Positions 1-8,282 of a stretch of 25,770 bases of DNA are shown here, piece by piece. How positions within the stretch are numbered: position 1 is the stretch's first letter; every line of letters begins with the position of its first letter. Below the pieces are notes generated by a model. That model was not told where the DNA came from. It searched no databases and was given only the letters and a program-made list of their open reading frames with translations. The DNA is taken from assembly GCA_022562795.1 (NCBI GenBank), contig JADFOP010000033.1, positions 1-25,770 of the forward strand, given 5' to 3'. The position numbers and the translations under genes are program-made. The DNA comes from Nitrospinota bacterium. GTDB lineage: Bacteria > JADFOP01.

Positions 1-1
1 C

Positions 2-595
2 CTGGTGCGCGACGTGATCTTCACCAGCCTGGCACTGGCCTCTATCGTCGTCGTCGTACTGGCGATCATCATCTCGATGACGCTGCTTCCGGCGCTGCTC
101 GCCCTGCTGGGCGACAACGTGAACCGGCTGCGCGTCCCGTTCATTGGCGGGGGCTCGGGCGACGGGGGCGGCATCTGGGGGATCATCACAGACCAGGTGC
201 TTGCCCGGCCTGCCATTTGGGCCACCACGGCCCTGGTAGCGCTTCTGGCGCTGGCGTCGCCCATCATCTTCCCCGGCTTCAACCTCGGCTTCAACGGCGT
301 GAAGAGCTTCTCGGACGACGCCGAGGGGAAGAAGGCGTTGATCGCTCTGGAGGAGAACTTCGTCCTCGGCCTCGCGCAGCCGGCCCTCGTCCTTGTGGAC
401 GCAGGCGAGAAAGGCAACGTGTTTGACGCGGACGTCCAGTCTCACGTTGACCAGCTCATCAGTCTTGTTGAGGCGGAAAGCGTGCTGGAAGACCCCGACG
501 CCTTCACCGGAGTGCTCACCCGAAGCACCAGCCTGGAGGAGCGGCCGAAGGATCGCCTCCGGCTCACAGGGCGGCGAATGATCACCACGAAGTAG
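2..595 (+). CDS. MMPL/RND-family transporter, 3' fragment ending prematurely
   Basis: The reading frame is open at the left window edge, so the start lies outside. The first residues form a transmembrane helix ending in LLPALLALLGD, typical of the end of the first membrane block (TM6) in MMPL/RND exporters. A Gly-rich cytoplasmic linker follows (about residues 48-62), then a second helix (TM7, about 72-92) and the start of the second extracytoplasmic domain. The frame stops about 100 residues into that domain, with the basic tail GRRMITTK. Family members normally continue for several hundred residues with five more membrane helices. No other frame after 595 restores them, because a terminator and the oppositely oriented tpx follow at once. 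The gene therefore looks 3'-truncated and probably inactive as a transporter. The family call is fairly sure; substrate is unknown. Confidence 0.6.
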   Translation: MVRDVIFTSLALASIVVVVLAIIISMTLLPALLALLGDNVNRLRVPFIGGGSGDGGGIWGIITDQVLARPAIWATTALVALLALASPIIFPGFNLGFNGVKSFSDDAEGKKALIALEENFVLGLAQPALVLVDAGEKGNVFDADVQSHVDQLISLVEAESVLEDPDAFTGVLTRSTSLEERPKDRLRLTGRRMITTK

Positions 596-611
596 TCCCG
601 CACAACCAAAG

Positions 612-641
612 CCGGGGAGCCCGTAGAGGTGGGCTCCCCGG
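612..641. terminator. Hairpin terminator between the convergent MMPL fragment and tpx
   Basis: A perfect 11-bp GC-rich stem (CCGGGGAGCCC / GGGCTCCCCGG) with an 8-nt loop lies 16 bases after the stop of the plus-strand gene. It is followed by TTTCGT on the plus strand and by CTTTGG on the minus strand. Position and symmetry suit a bidirectional terminator for the two convergent genes. The T tract is short, so efficiency on either strand is uncertain. Confidence 0.75.
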
Positions 642-679
642 TTTCGTCTGAAGCAGAACTTTTGAAGGGTGGGTTGAGG

Positions 680-1183
680 CTAGCCCTTGACTGCAGCCAA
701 TGCGGCCTCGTAGTTGGGATGGTCGGCGACCTCGGGGACGATCTCCTTGTACGCAATGGTCCCGTCGGGGGCGATGACGAAGATGGAGCGGGCCAAGACG
801 CGGAGGTCGCCGATGAGGACCCCGTAGTTCTCGCCGAAGCTCGTATCCCGGTGGTCGCTGTAGCAATCGATGGCGCACTCGGTCGCGTCGCACCAGCGCT
901 TCTGGGCGAAGGGTAGGTCGCAGCTGATGGTCACTACATTGACGGTCTCCGGAAGGTTGGCCGTCTCCTCGCTCCATCGCCGGGTCTCCTCGTCGCAGAC
1001 GGGGGTGTCGAGCGAGAGCACGGCTGCGATGAGGAGGGTCTTGCCCTGCTGTAAGTCAGCCAGAGAAGCAGTCGAAAGGTCGCCTCCCACCACGGTGAAG
1101 TCGGGAGCGGCGCTGCCCACCTCAAGTTCGGGCCCGACGAGATTGAAAGGGTTTCCTTTCAGGGTCACGGTACGCTCAGACAT
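680..1183 (-). CDS. tpx: Thiol peroxidase Tpx (atypical 2-Cys peroxiredoxin)
   Basis: The 167-residue protein has the usual Tpx length. Tpx reduces hydrogen peroxide and alkyl hydroperoxides with electrons from thioredoxin. The peroxidatic motif SLDTPVC places the reactive Cys at residue 63, and the resolving Cys is C98 in the motif DLPFAQKRWC; these match E. coli Cys61 and Cys95. Thr60 and Arg132 (ARSIFV) fit the active-site Thr and Arg. Three further cysteines (88, 103, 107) are extra to the basic mechanism. The ATG is preceded by AGGGAGG with 8-nt spacing. The gene lies downstream of the dcw cluster in the same orientation but has a candidate promoter of its own, so it is probably a separate unit; read-through is possible because no terminator is seen after pgeF. 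Confidence 0.95.
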   Translation of the reverse strand: MSERTVTLKGNPFNLVGPELEVGSAAPDFTVVGGDLSTASLADLQQGKTLLIAAVLSLDTPVCDEETRRWSEETANLPETVNVVTISCDLPFAQKRWCDATECAIDCYSDHRDTSFGENYGVLIGDLRVLARSIFVIAPDGTIAYKEIVPEVADHPNYEAALAAVKG

Positions 1184-1294
1184 ATTCTTAACCTCCCTGT
1201 ACGTTGAGTGCTCACCTGTGAGCCGCCAATGGCTCCAAGGCAGAAAACTATATCTTTAATTCGGATTTAGGAGCGCGGGAACAAACTCGTGTAC

Positions 1295-1322
1295 AATGTA
1301 TATTACTTTTAGGGGATGTCAA
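1295..1322 (-). promoter_or_regulatory. Candidate sigma-70 promoter of tpx
   Basis: On the minus strand a perfect -35 TTGACA (1322-1317) is followed after 16 nt by TACATT (1300-1295), a 4/6 match to the -10 consensus. The -35 box overlaps the pgeF stop codon. Transcription would begin near 1288 and give a 5' leader of about 105 nt. No clear operator or riboswitch was recognised in that leader. Confidence 0.5.
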
Positions 1323-2134
1323 GAGAGGGTCGGAAGCAATACTGCGAGCGTCATGAGGCGGCCTGTGGTCGCCCCCTCAGCCCGGTAGGAGAAGAAGGTG
1401 TCGGTACGGCAAGCGGTGCAGAGGCCCGTGTCGTAAATCTGGTCTCTGGGGACGCCCCCATCGCAGAGCTGGCGTACGATCGCTTCAGGCAGATCGAGAT
1501 GGGCGCTGCCGGAAGGGCCTGGCACGAAGACCTCCCTGGAGCCGGGAACAGAAGTCTTCCACGCCTCTTCCACCTCGGGGCCCACCTCGTAACAACAGGC
1601 CCTAATGCCAGGGCCTATGGCGGCGTGGAGGTCCAAGGGGTCGCTGCCAAGCTCCTTGACCATGGTCCTCACCAGGCCTCTTGCGATACCCTTCCTCAGG
1701 CCCTCGCGCCCGGCATGGGCGAGCCCTAAGGCCCGACGACGGGGGTCGTAGAAGACGACCGGAGGGCAGTCGGCATGGAAGACGGCCAGGGGGACCTCAA
1801 CGCAGTCGCTTACCATGGCGTCGGCATCCCTGCCGGTCGCCCCCCTTGCGGCCGGCGGGCGGACGGCCACGACCTCGGCCGAATGGACCTGATTGACCGT
1901 CGTAAGCGGCCCGTGGGGCAGCCGTAAAGCCTTGAAGAGCCGCCTGCGGTTCTCCACCACGTTGGCACTCTCTTCGCCTGGAGCCATCCCGAGGTTGCAT
2001 GAGGCGAAGGGCCCCGTTGAGACGCCTCCCAATCGGGTGGAGAAGGCGTGGGAAAACCCCTCAAAGGCCTCCAGAGCGGGGGCCGTTACATAGACGAGGC
2101 CTTCATTATCGTGAAAGGTGTTCGAGGTCGTCAT
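1319..2134 (-). CDS. pgeF: Peptidoglycan editing factor PgeF / YfiH-family multicopper-oxidase-like protein
   Basis: The 271-residue protein belongs to the YfiH/DUF152 family. Members have been described as purine nucleoside phosphorylase/adenosine deaminase-like enzymes and, in E. coli, as PgeF, which prevents misincorporation of amino acids into muropeptides. Visible landmarks are NQVHSAEV with His84, FHADCPPVVFYDP with Cys123, AHAG with His140, and AIGPGIRACCYEVG; His84, Cys123 and His140 correspond to the family's zinc ligands. The start at 2134 was chosen because its ATG overlaps the stop of the upstream radical SAM gene (ATGA), which suggests translational coupling; a longer frame upstream only shadows that gene. 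The usual HAGWRG motif reads HAGREG here. Its place at the end of a dcw cluster suits a peptidoglycan quality-control role, though that is inferred. Confidence 0.88.
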   Translation of the reverse strand: MTTSNTFHDNEGLVYVTAPALEAFEGFSHAFSTRLGGVSTGPFASCNLGMAPGEESANVVENRRRLFKALRLPHGPLTTVNQVHSAEVVAVRPPAARGATGRDADAMVSDCVEVPLAVFHADCPPVVFYDPRRRALGLAHAGREGLRKGIARGLVRTMVKELGSDPLDLHAAIGPGIRACCYEVGPEVEEAWKTSVPGSREVFVPGPSGSAHLDLPEAIVRQLCDGGVPRDQIYDTGLCTACRTDTFFSYRAEGATTGRLMTLAVLLPTLS

Positions 2135-3840
2135 GCCACGGTAGAAGCGGACGCCAAGTCGTATGCCCGCTTTCGCTGGGCGATGAGTTTCTCCTTGGAA
2201 AGCCCCGAGACGATGTGGTCCCACGGGAGGCGCTCCTCATAGGACCGTTCGCGGTGGGCGTAGAAGTCGGGATTGATCGGGTGGGTTCGTAGTGCCCTGC
2301 CCCAGTTGCCATCTTCTTCAACGACCCTCTCTAAGAGCCTGCCGACCCGGCGGTCGCCCACCGAAAGGACCGTCTGGACGTAGGACCACTTCGGCAGCTC
2401 GTAGGTCACCTCAACGTTCGGCACCTTGCCGAGGGCCCGCCGAAGGGTTTTCAGCTTCGCCTCCAATCGTTTTATCTCGAAAAACTCATCCCACTGGAAG
2501 GGGGTTTGGGCCTTGGGGATAAAGGGGTTGACGCTCAATGTTACGCGCCCTAAGGTGCCGGTCTTCCTGCTCTCGGCCAGCATGGTGTGCTTGCACCGCT
2601 TGGTCAGGCGGATCAGGTCCTCGATGTCCGCGTCCGTCTCACCAGGGAGCCCAATCATGATGTAGAGTTTGAGGTTCGGAAAGCCGCCCCGCGCAACGAG
2701 AGCGACCTTTTCCAGGATCTCCTCCTCGCCGGCGGGTTTGAAGATGACATCACGGAGCCGGTCGCTTCCCGCCTCCGGGGCCAGGGTAATGGTCCTGTGG
2801 CCGCTGGCCTTGAGGGCCTCCAGGAGCCTTTCTGAAAGCGAGTTGAGCCGGAGCGACGAGATGGAGACCTGCGCCCCCATGGCGACCGCTTCTTCGACAA
2901 TCTCTTCCACCTGAGGGTGGTCGAAAACGCTCGGGCCCAGCAGGCCCACTCGCTCGTGGGTGACGAGAGCCTCTCGGACACGCCCTAGAATGTGCTCCTT
3001 AGAGGGGAATCGGGCATCGGACGCAACGTATCCGACCACGCAGAAGCGGCACCGCCGCCCGCAGCCCCGGTTCGCCTCGATCAAGTACATCCCGCCGAAT
3101 TCGGTATGCGGGGTGACGATCTGTGTCACCGCCCCCCGCTCCTCGAAATCAACCACCTGCTGCTTGGTTACCACGGCCGGATAGCCGGGCTTGGGTGTGA
3201 CCTCCGCCACCGTACCGTCTTCAGCGTATGCGACGTCGTATCCGGCGGGAAAATAGAGGCCGGGGAGGTCGCGTAGAGCCTCCGGCAGTTCGGCCCGGCC
3301 GGCCCCGGCGCTCACGGACTCCTGCCAACGGGACAGAAAGCCGTCCAGCTGCGCCTCAGCCTCGCCCACCAAGAATAAGTCGAAAAAGTCGGCCAGCGGC
3401 TCGGGATTGTAGAAGACGCAGATGCCCCCGCCAATGACCAATGGGGCCTCTTCAGCCCTCTCCTCCCGCCTCGGGGAGATCCCGCCCCAGTCGAGCATCT
3501 TCAGGACGTTCACGTAGTCCTGTTCGTAGCACAGGCTGAAGGCGACAATATCAAAGGAGTTTAAGGGGGTGGAGCTTTCTAAGCTGCTCAGCACACCTCG
3601 CCCGTCGGCGTAGACAGATACATCGTCGGGCTCGGGCATGAAGACCCGCTCGCACACCACATCGTCACGGTCGTTTAGGAGGCCGTAGACGACCTGCATC
3701 CCCAGATTGCTCATCCCCACGAAGTAGGAATTGGGGAAGGCTAGAGCAACCCGGATGCGCCCCCCGTGGTCTTTGTAGACCGTGTTGACCTCATCGGCGA
3801 GCAGCTGTAAGTCTTTTTGACGTAGCTTCCACGGTATCAC
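2131..3840 (-). CDS. Radical SAM protein of the B12-binding-like TIGR03960 type, function unknown
   Basis: The 569-residue protein has an N-terminal Rossmann-like, B12-binding-like domain (about residues 28-170, with VALAFPNSY, GMSNLG and VIGGG) and a radical SAM core. The 4Fe-4S cluster motif is C260-x3-C264-x2-C267 within NRGCGRRCRFCVVGY. Core landmarks include LAPEAGSDRLRDV and IMIGLPGETDADIEDL. No DxHxxG cobalamin-ligand motif is seen in the N-terminal domain, so B12 binding is doubtful. The C-terminal LPWDHI...GLSKE resembles the end of TIGR03960 proteins, but the frequently associated DUF2344 partner is not in the window. Translation appears to begin at GTG without a clear Shine-Dalgarno. 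It lies 48 bp after ftsZ with no terminator between, and overlaps pgeF. The reaction is unknown. Confidence 0.8.
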   Translation of the reverse strand: MIPWKLRQKDLQLLADEVNTVYKDHGGRIRVALAFPNSYFVGMSNLGMQVVYGLLNDRDDVVCERVFMPEPDDVSVYADGRGVLSSLESSTPLNSFDIVAFSLCYEQDYVNVLKMLDWGGISPRREERAEEAPLVIGGGICVFYNPEPLADFFDLFLVGEAEAQLDGFLSRWQESVSAGAGRAELPEALRDLPGLYFPAGYDVAYAEDGTVAEVTPKPGYPAVVTKQQVVDFEERGAVTQIVTPHTEFGGMYLIEANRGCGRRCRFCVVGYVASDARFPSKEHILGRVREALVTHERVGLLGPSVFDHPQVEEIVEEAVAMGAQVSISSLRLNSLSERLLEALKASGHRTITLAPEAGSDRLRDVIFKPAGEEEILEKVALVARGGFPNLKLYIMIGLPGETDADIEDLIRLTKRCKHTMLAESRKTGTLGRVTLSVNPFIPKAQTPFQWDEFFEIKRLEAKLKTLRRALGKVPNVEVTYELPKWSYVQTVLSVGDRRVGRLLERVVEEDGNWGRALRTHPINPDFYAHRERSYEERLPWDHIVSGLSKEKLIAQRKRAYDLASASTVA

Positions 3841-3888
3841 GCATAAAACGTAGCGTGAAGAGAGTAAAAAGTCAACGTCAGCCTTTCC

Positions 3889-5073
3889 TCAATCGGCCTG
3901 CTTGCGAAGAAACGCGGGCACATCCCACTCCTTTTCATCGTACGAGAGGAAGTCCACGTCCCCGGCGGGGGGAGCCATTTCCGACTCCTTGGGGGCCGAC
4001 TCATCGTCTGTCGACAGAGGGGAAAGAGAGTAGCTATCTCCCCCAACCACCTTCAGGCGGGGCCCATTACCATACTCCAGCGCCTCCGCGCCGGAGACCA
4101 GGACCTTCGCCGGCGGGCTGCCGAACCCGGTGGCGATTACGGTGACCCGGATTTCATCGCCCATATCCTCGTCGATGACGCTGCCGAATATGATGTGGGC
4201 ATCTTCGTGGGCAGCCTCGAAGACGATGTTTGCAGCCTCGTTGACTTCGAATAGGCTCAGGTCTGGGCCGCCCGTGATGTTGATAAGCACTCCGTGAGCG
4301 CCGTCAATCGAGCTCTCCTCCAGCAGGGGGCTGCAGATAGCCCGCTGGGCCGCCTCGACGGCCCTGCCCTCGCCGACTGCGCTTCCAGCACCCATTAAAG
4401 CCATGCCCATCTCGCCCATGATGGTCTGGACGTCTGCGAAATCGAGGTTGATGAGGCCCGGCACGGTGATCAGGTCACTGATGCCCTGGACCGCCTGGCG
4501 GAGCACGTCGTCGGCAATCCTGAAGGCCTCGGTCAGGGGTGTATCCTTGCTGACCACATTGAGCAGCCTCTGGTTGGGGATGGTGATGACCGTGTCCACC
4601 TCCGCCTTGAGCTCTGCAATGCCCTGGTCGGCAATCTTCATCCGCTTTTTGCCCTCAAAGAGGAACGGCTTGGTGACCACCGCCACAACGAGGGCATGCA
4701 TTTCCCGGGCAATCCGAGCTATCACCGGGGCCGCCCCGGTGCACGTGCCTCCCCCCATGCCGCCGGTGAGGAAGACCATGTCGGCGCCTTCCAATATCTC
4801 GGAGATTTTCTCGGCATCCTCGATGGCCGCCCGGCGGCCGGTCTCCGGGTTCGATCCGGCTCCAAGGCCCCGGGTCAACGTTGCGCCGAGCTGTAGCTTC
4901 TGCGGCGCGGTCGAGGCCGAGAGCGACTGGACATCTGTGTTGGCGGTGATAAAATCCACCCCGCCAAGGCTGGCGGCAATCATCGTATTGACGGCGTTCC
5001 CGCCACCGCCTCCGATACCAATGACCTTGATATCCGCCGTCAAGTATGGCTCTACCACAAACTCAAACACCAT
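3889..5073 (-). CDS. ftsZ: Cell division protein FtsZ (tubulin-like GTPase)
   Basis: FtsZ polymerises at midcell as the Z-ring and recruits the divisome. The 394-residue protein shows the T1 loop [11 protein letters not shown] (19-29), the T4 signature [13 protein letters not shown] (104-116), the T7 synergy loop INLDFADV with N209, D211 and D214, and the C-terminal peptide [10 protein letters not shown] that binds FtsA and other partners after a variable linker (about 320-375). The T4 loop is odd: the usual GGGTGTG reads GGGTCTG, with Cys111 (TGC) in place of Gly. A near-perfect Shine-Dalgarno AAAGGAGGT lies 5 nt before the ATG. The gene follows ftsA with a 75-nt spacer and is the last conserved division gene of the cluster. 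Confidence 0.98.
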   Translation of the reverse strand: MVFEFVVEPYLTADIKVIGIGGGGGNAVNTMIAASLGGVDFITANTDVQSLSASTAPQKLQLGATLTRGLGAGSNPETGRRAAIEDAEKISEILEGADMVFLTGGMGGGTCTGAAPVIARIAREMHALVVAVVTKPFLFEGKKRMKIADQGIAELKAEVDTVITIPNQRLLNVVSKDTPLTEAFRIADDVLRQAVQGISDLITVPGLINLDFADVQTIMGEMGMALMGAGSAVGEGRAVEAAQRAICSPLLEESSIDGAHGVLINITGGPDLSLFEVNEAANIVFEAAHEDAHIIFGSVIDEDMGDEIRVTVIATGFGSPPAKVLVSGAEALEYGNGPRLKVVGGDSYSLSPLSTDDESAPKESEMAPPAGDVDFLSYDEKEWDVPAFLRKQAD

Positions 5074-5148
5074 CGTATACCTCCTTTGCGCTTCGACTCC
5101 TGTTTACGACCCTCCGCGCATCTCAAACTACCTGAGCCCCTGCGTGGC

Positions 5149-6381
5149 TTAGACCACGGAGCTGACCCAGGACTTCATCCGCTGGAAAACCTTGTTGAAT
5201 AGGTTGCGGTCCCCGAAGAAACCCGATCCGTTATTCTCCGTCTGACGCATCCCGTAGAGGACCAAGCCCACTCCGGTCGCGTACATGGGGCTGTTGACGA
5301 TATCCACGAGGCCCCCGACACCGAGCGGCACGCCTTGGCGGACCGGCAGCTCAAAGACCCGCTCGGCGACCTCGACCATGCCCTCCATTATGTTGCTGCC
5401 GCCGGTCAAGACAACCCCCGATGGAATCTGCTCGTAGTAGCCGCTCTTGATAATTTCCATGCGCACGAGGCCGAAGACCTCCTCGGCCCGCGGCTGAACG
5501 ATGTCGGAGAGGACCCGTCGGTGGATGACGCGGGGCTCGCGGCCGCCAACCGACGGCACTTCGATGGTCTCGTTTTCATGGACGAGGGCCGTCATAGCGC
5601 AGCCGAACTTCTTCTTAATCCGCTCGGCCTCGACCGTAGGCGTCCTCAGACCAATGGCGATGTCGTTCGTAATGTGGCTGCCGCCTATGGCCAGCACACC
5701 AGTGTGCTTAACCGATCCGTCTATGAAGACGGCTATATCGGTCGTTCCGCCACCAATGTCCACCAGCGCGACCCCAAGCTCCTTCTCGTCGGGGGTCAAG
5801 ACGGCCTCGGCCGAAGCCAGCTGCTCGAGAATGATGTCATTGACCCGAAGCTGAGCCTTTTTGACGCTCTTGACGATGTTCTGGGCGCTCGTGACCGCTG
5901 CGGTCACGATGTGGACCTTCCCTTCCAGGCGCACCCCGCTCATACCGAGGGGCTCTCGAATCCCGTCCTGGTCGTCGATAAGGTACTCCTGGGGAATGAC
6001 GTGGATGACCTCCCGGTCGAGGGGCATGGCGATCGCCTTGGCGGCATCGATGACCCTATCGATGTCGGGCTGGGTCACCTCCCTATTCTTGATGGCGATT
6101 ATGCCGTGGGAGTTGAAACCCTTTATGTGGCCCCCGGCAATTCCCACGTAGACGCTCTCCACATCGACCCCAGCCATGAGTTCGGCCTCCTCCACGGCGC
6201 CCTTGGCGCTCTCTACCGTGCTTTCGATATTAACCACCACGCCCTTGCGAAGCCCCTTGGAGGGATGGGTGCCGATGCCTACTATATCGAGTTGGCCGTC
6301 CTCGCCGGGCTCGCCGATGATCGCACAAATCTTGGTCGTCCCGATGTCCAGGCCACAAACCATTTCTCCTCTTCGTGTCAT
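5149..6381 (-). CDS. ftsA: Cell division protein FtsA (actin-like membrane tether of FtsZ)
   Basis: FtsA anchors FtsZ filaments to the cytoplasmic membrane and relays divisome activation. The 410-residue protein has the actin-fold phosphate-1 motif LDIGTTKIC (11-19), a SHS2/1C subdomain around 85-165, the phosphate-2 motif LVDIGGGTTD (206-215) and the adenosine motif VVLTGGSNIMEGM near the C-terminal third. The last 18 residues (about 393-410, ending FQRMKSWVSSVV) form an amphipathic helix expected to bind the membrane. AAGGAGGTGA precedes the ATG at 5-nt spacing. It sits between ftsQ and ftsZ in the standard order. Confidence 0.97.
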   Translation of the reverse strand: MTRRGEMVCGLDIGTTKICAIIGEPGEDGQLDIVGIGTHPSKGLRKGVVVNIESTVESAKGAVEEAELMAGVDVESVYVGIAGGHIKGFNSHGIIAIKNREVTQPDIDRVIDAAKAIAMPLDREVIHVIPQEYLIDDQDGIREPLGMSGVRLEGKVHIVTAAVTSAQNIVKSVKKAQLRVNDIILEQLASAEAVLTPDEKELGVALVDIGGGTTDIAVFIDGSVKHTGVLAIGGSHITNDIAIGLRTPTVEAERIKKKFGCAMTALVHENETIEVPSVGGREPRVIHRRVLSDIVQPRAEEVFGLVRMEIIKSGYYEQIPSGVVLTGGSNIMEGMVEVAERVFELPVRQGVPLGVGGLVDIVNSPMYATGVGLVLYGMRQTENNGSGFFGDRNLFNKVFQRMKSWVSSVV

Positions 6382-6438
6382 TTTCTCACCTCCTTTCTTC
6401 GAGGCTAGCCCGCTTCCGGGTCAGCCGTGTTCGTCCGA

Positions 6439-7323
6439 TCAGACCCCTTTGTCCTTGTCACCGCTCTTGACGATGACCCGTCTGTCAAACGAAAGATCGA
6501 TGTATCGAATGTTCCCGTGGCGACGCTTAAGCTCCGCCGCAAGCGTCTTGAGACGGGCGAATTTCTTCTCCAGATCCCCTCCACGCACCGCCACGACGGC
6601 TTGACTGCCCCGTCCCTTGAGGACGATGCGGCCCGTATAAGTACAATCGACCACGGCGAGGGACCGCCGCCCCATGAGGGGCAAACCTTCGGTCGCCTGG
6701 AGAACAGCCAGGCCGGAGGCGACCTTCGGATCGGCAAAACGGATGCCCGGATTCGGCGCCGGGCCTCGAGCGCCAACTAGAACGGGAAAGCGAAGGCGGT
6801 CATCGGCCTCTGCAGCCCGAAGCACCATGCCCTCTCCATCCACCAGGACCTCCACAGCACCACTCCGGCCCGGGGCCCTCACCACCGCAACCGCCTCCCG
6901 CTCGACCACCTCTACAATGAGGCGACCTGGCAAATGACGTTCCAATTTGACCCTTTCAACCCACGGCTCGGCGAGCAGGCGGGAGGTTGCCTCGCTCAAA
7001 TCCAGCGCCAAGAGGTTCGGAGCCGGCTCCAGCCCCGTCCGCTTTAGCAGTCCCTCCCGCTCAAGGTTCTTAAGCCCCCGGACCTCGATATCGGATGCCA
7101 GAAAGAGCGGCGACGAAGCGCCAATCACCGTTGCCGCCCAGACGAGCGCAACCACTGCGGCCACGGGCCCGCCGACCTTGAGGAGCACCCGCCCCCACCA
7201 GATGGCCGCGCGGGCGGGATCGAGCCAGCGCGACACGCGCCTCTTAAAGAGGCCCCATCGGCGCTTCCGGGCCTGCGCCCGCCCAGAGGACAGCCCCTTC
7301 TTCTTGCGCTTCACCTTTATCAT
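6439..7323 (-). CDS. ftsQ: Cell division protein FtsQ (POTRA-domain divisome protein)
   Basis: FtsQ is a bitopic inner-membrane protein that links early and late divisome proteins through FtsL/FtsB. The 294-residue product has a long, strongly basic cytoplasmic tail (residues 1-35, rich in Lys/Arg), one membrane helix at about 48-70, a POTRA domain from about 74 to 143 (IEVRGLKNLEREGL through LPGRLIVEVVEREAV) and the beta-rich FtsQ domain after it, ending near a conserved IRYIDLSFDRRVIV. The ATG overlaps the murB stop (ATGA). FtsB is not encoded in the window. The gene sits in the canonical murB-ftsQ-ftsA position. Confidence 0.93.
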   Translation of the reverse strand: MIKVKRKKKGLSSGRAQARKRRWGLFKRRVSRWLDPARAAIWWGRVLLKVGGPVAAVVALVWAATVIGASSPLFLASDIEVRGLKNLEREGLLKRTGLEPAPNLLALDLSEATSRLLAEPWVERVKLERHLPGRLIVEVVEREAVAVVRAPGRSGAVEVLVDGEGMVLRAAEADDRLRFPVLVGARGPAPNPGIRFADPKVASGLAVLQATEGLPLMGRRSLAVVDCTYTGRIVLKGRGSQAVVAVRGGDLEKKFARLKTLAAELKRRHGNIRYIDLSFDRRVIVKSGDKDKGV

Positions 7324-8282
7324 CCAGGCTCTCCGACGACCCTGATCTCTAGCTCCAGGGCAACCCCCGATGAGGCCTCAACCATGCTCCGGACCTCTGC
7401 GATTAGAGTTTCGATCTCTGCGGCAGTCGCCCCGCCCGTGTTGATGAAGAAGTTGGCGTGCTTGGTGGAGACCTGGGCCCGACCGACGGTGAGGCCCTTG
7501 CAGCCGGCCTCCTCGATTAGGCGGCCTGCGTGGTCGCCCGGCGGATTCTTAAACATGCTTCCTGCGCAGGCCTCGCCCACCGGCTGTCTCCTTAGCCGCT
7601 CGCGGGTCATGCTCTTCATGACTTTCTGTATGTCGGCCGGGTTAGCGACGGGAAGCCGCCAGCGGCCCTCCACGATGATGGAGTCCGGTGGAAAGGCCGT
7701 CTGCCGGTAGGCGAAGCCGCATTCCTTTTTGGTAAGCCACCGAAGCTCGCCCTCCCGGTCTACCACCTCGACCCCGATTGCCCGATCTCCAACCTCCCCC
7801 TCTGGGGTGCCGGCGTTCATTCTAAAGGCCCCGCCCACGGTGCCCGGGATGGCGACTGCAAACTCCAGTCCGGTAAGCCCGCGGCGGGCCGCCGTGGCCA
7901 CAAGGGTCGAGGCGGCCACTCCCGCCTCGGCGGCAAGCACCCCTTCGTCCTCGTTCTGCTCAACGAGCCAGCATCGCTTAAGCGCCGGGGCCGGATGGAG
8001 AACGAGGCCCCGGATACCGCCGTCTCGCACCAAGAGGTTGCTCCCGCCGCCCAGCACGACGTATCCTTCGCCCATCTCTCGGCAGATGCGAACCGCAGCC
8101 GCCAAGTCCTCCTTATCGGCCGGGGCATAAAAGAGGTCCGCCGACCCCCCAATCCTAAAAGTCGTATGTGGGGCCATGGATTTAGCGGCCCAGAGCTGCC
8201 CTCGCCCTTCGGCCTCAAGGCGCCTATAGAGAGCCGTGGCGCTAAAATCGGCATGAGCGGTCACCGTCATACCCTCACCCAT
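7320..8282 (-). CDS. murB: UDP-N-acetylenolpyruvoylglucosamine reductase MurB
   Basis: MurB uses NADPH and FAD to reduce UDP-GlcNAc-enolpyruvate to UDP-MurNAc in the cytoplasm. FAD-binding motifs are visible: [10 protein letters not shown] (42-51), [17 protein letters not shown] (76-92) and [15 protein letters not shown] (144-158). The catalytic Ser of this family is Ser242 in the motif [11 protein letters not shown] Tyr in the region AYRQTAF and the terminal Glu-rich strand are also as expected. The protein is about 320 residues from the start at 8282, which overlaps the murC stop by 8 nt. An ATG four codons later (8270) is equally possible; both have imperfect Shine-Dalgarno spacing. No ddl gene lies between murB and ftsQ. 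Confidence 0.95.
   Translation of the reverse strand: MGEGMTVTAHADFSATALYRRLEAEGRGQLWAAKSMAPHTTFRIGGSADLFYAPADKEDLAAAVRICREMGEGYVVLGGGSNLLVRDGGIRGLVLHPAPALKRCWLVEQNEDEGVLAAEAGVAASTLVATAARRGLTGLEFAVAIPGTVGGAFRMNAGTPEGEVGDRAIGVEVVDREGELRWLTKKECGFAYRQTAFPPDSIIVEGRWRLPVANPADIQKVMKSMTRERLRRQPVGEACAGSMFKNPPGDHAGRLIEEAGCKGLTVGRAQVSTKHANFFINTGGATAAEIETLIAEVRSMVEASSGVALELEIRVVGEPG

Noticed and set aside
4403-5152. Long plus-strand open frame opposite ftsZ
   Set aside because: It is the antisense shadow of a GC-rich conserved gene, with no family resemblance and no ribosome-binding site.
5335-6408. 357-codon plus-strand open frame opposite ftsA
   Set aside because: It mirrors ftsA codons in the opposite strand; ftsA is unambiguous, and the antisense product has no recognisable domain.
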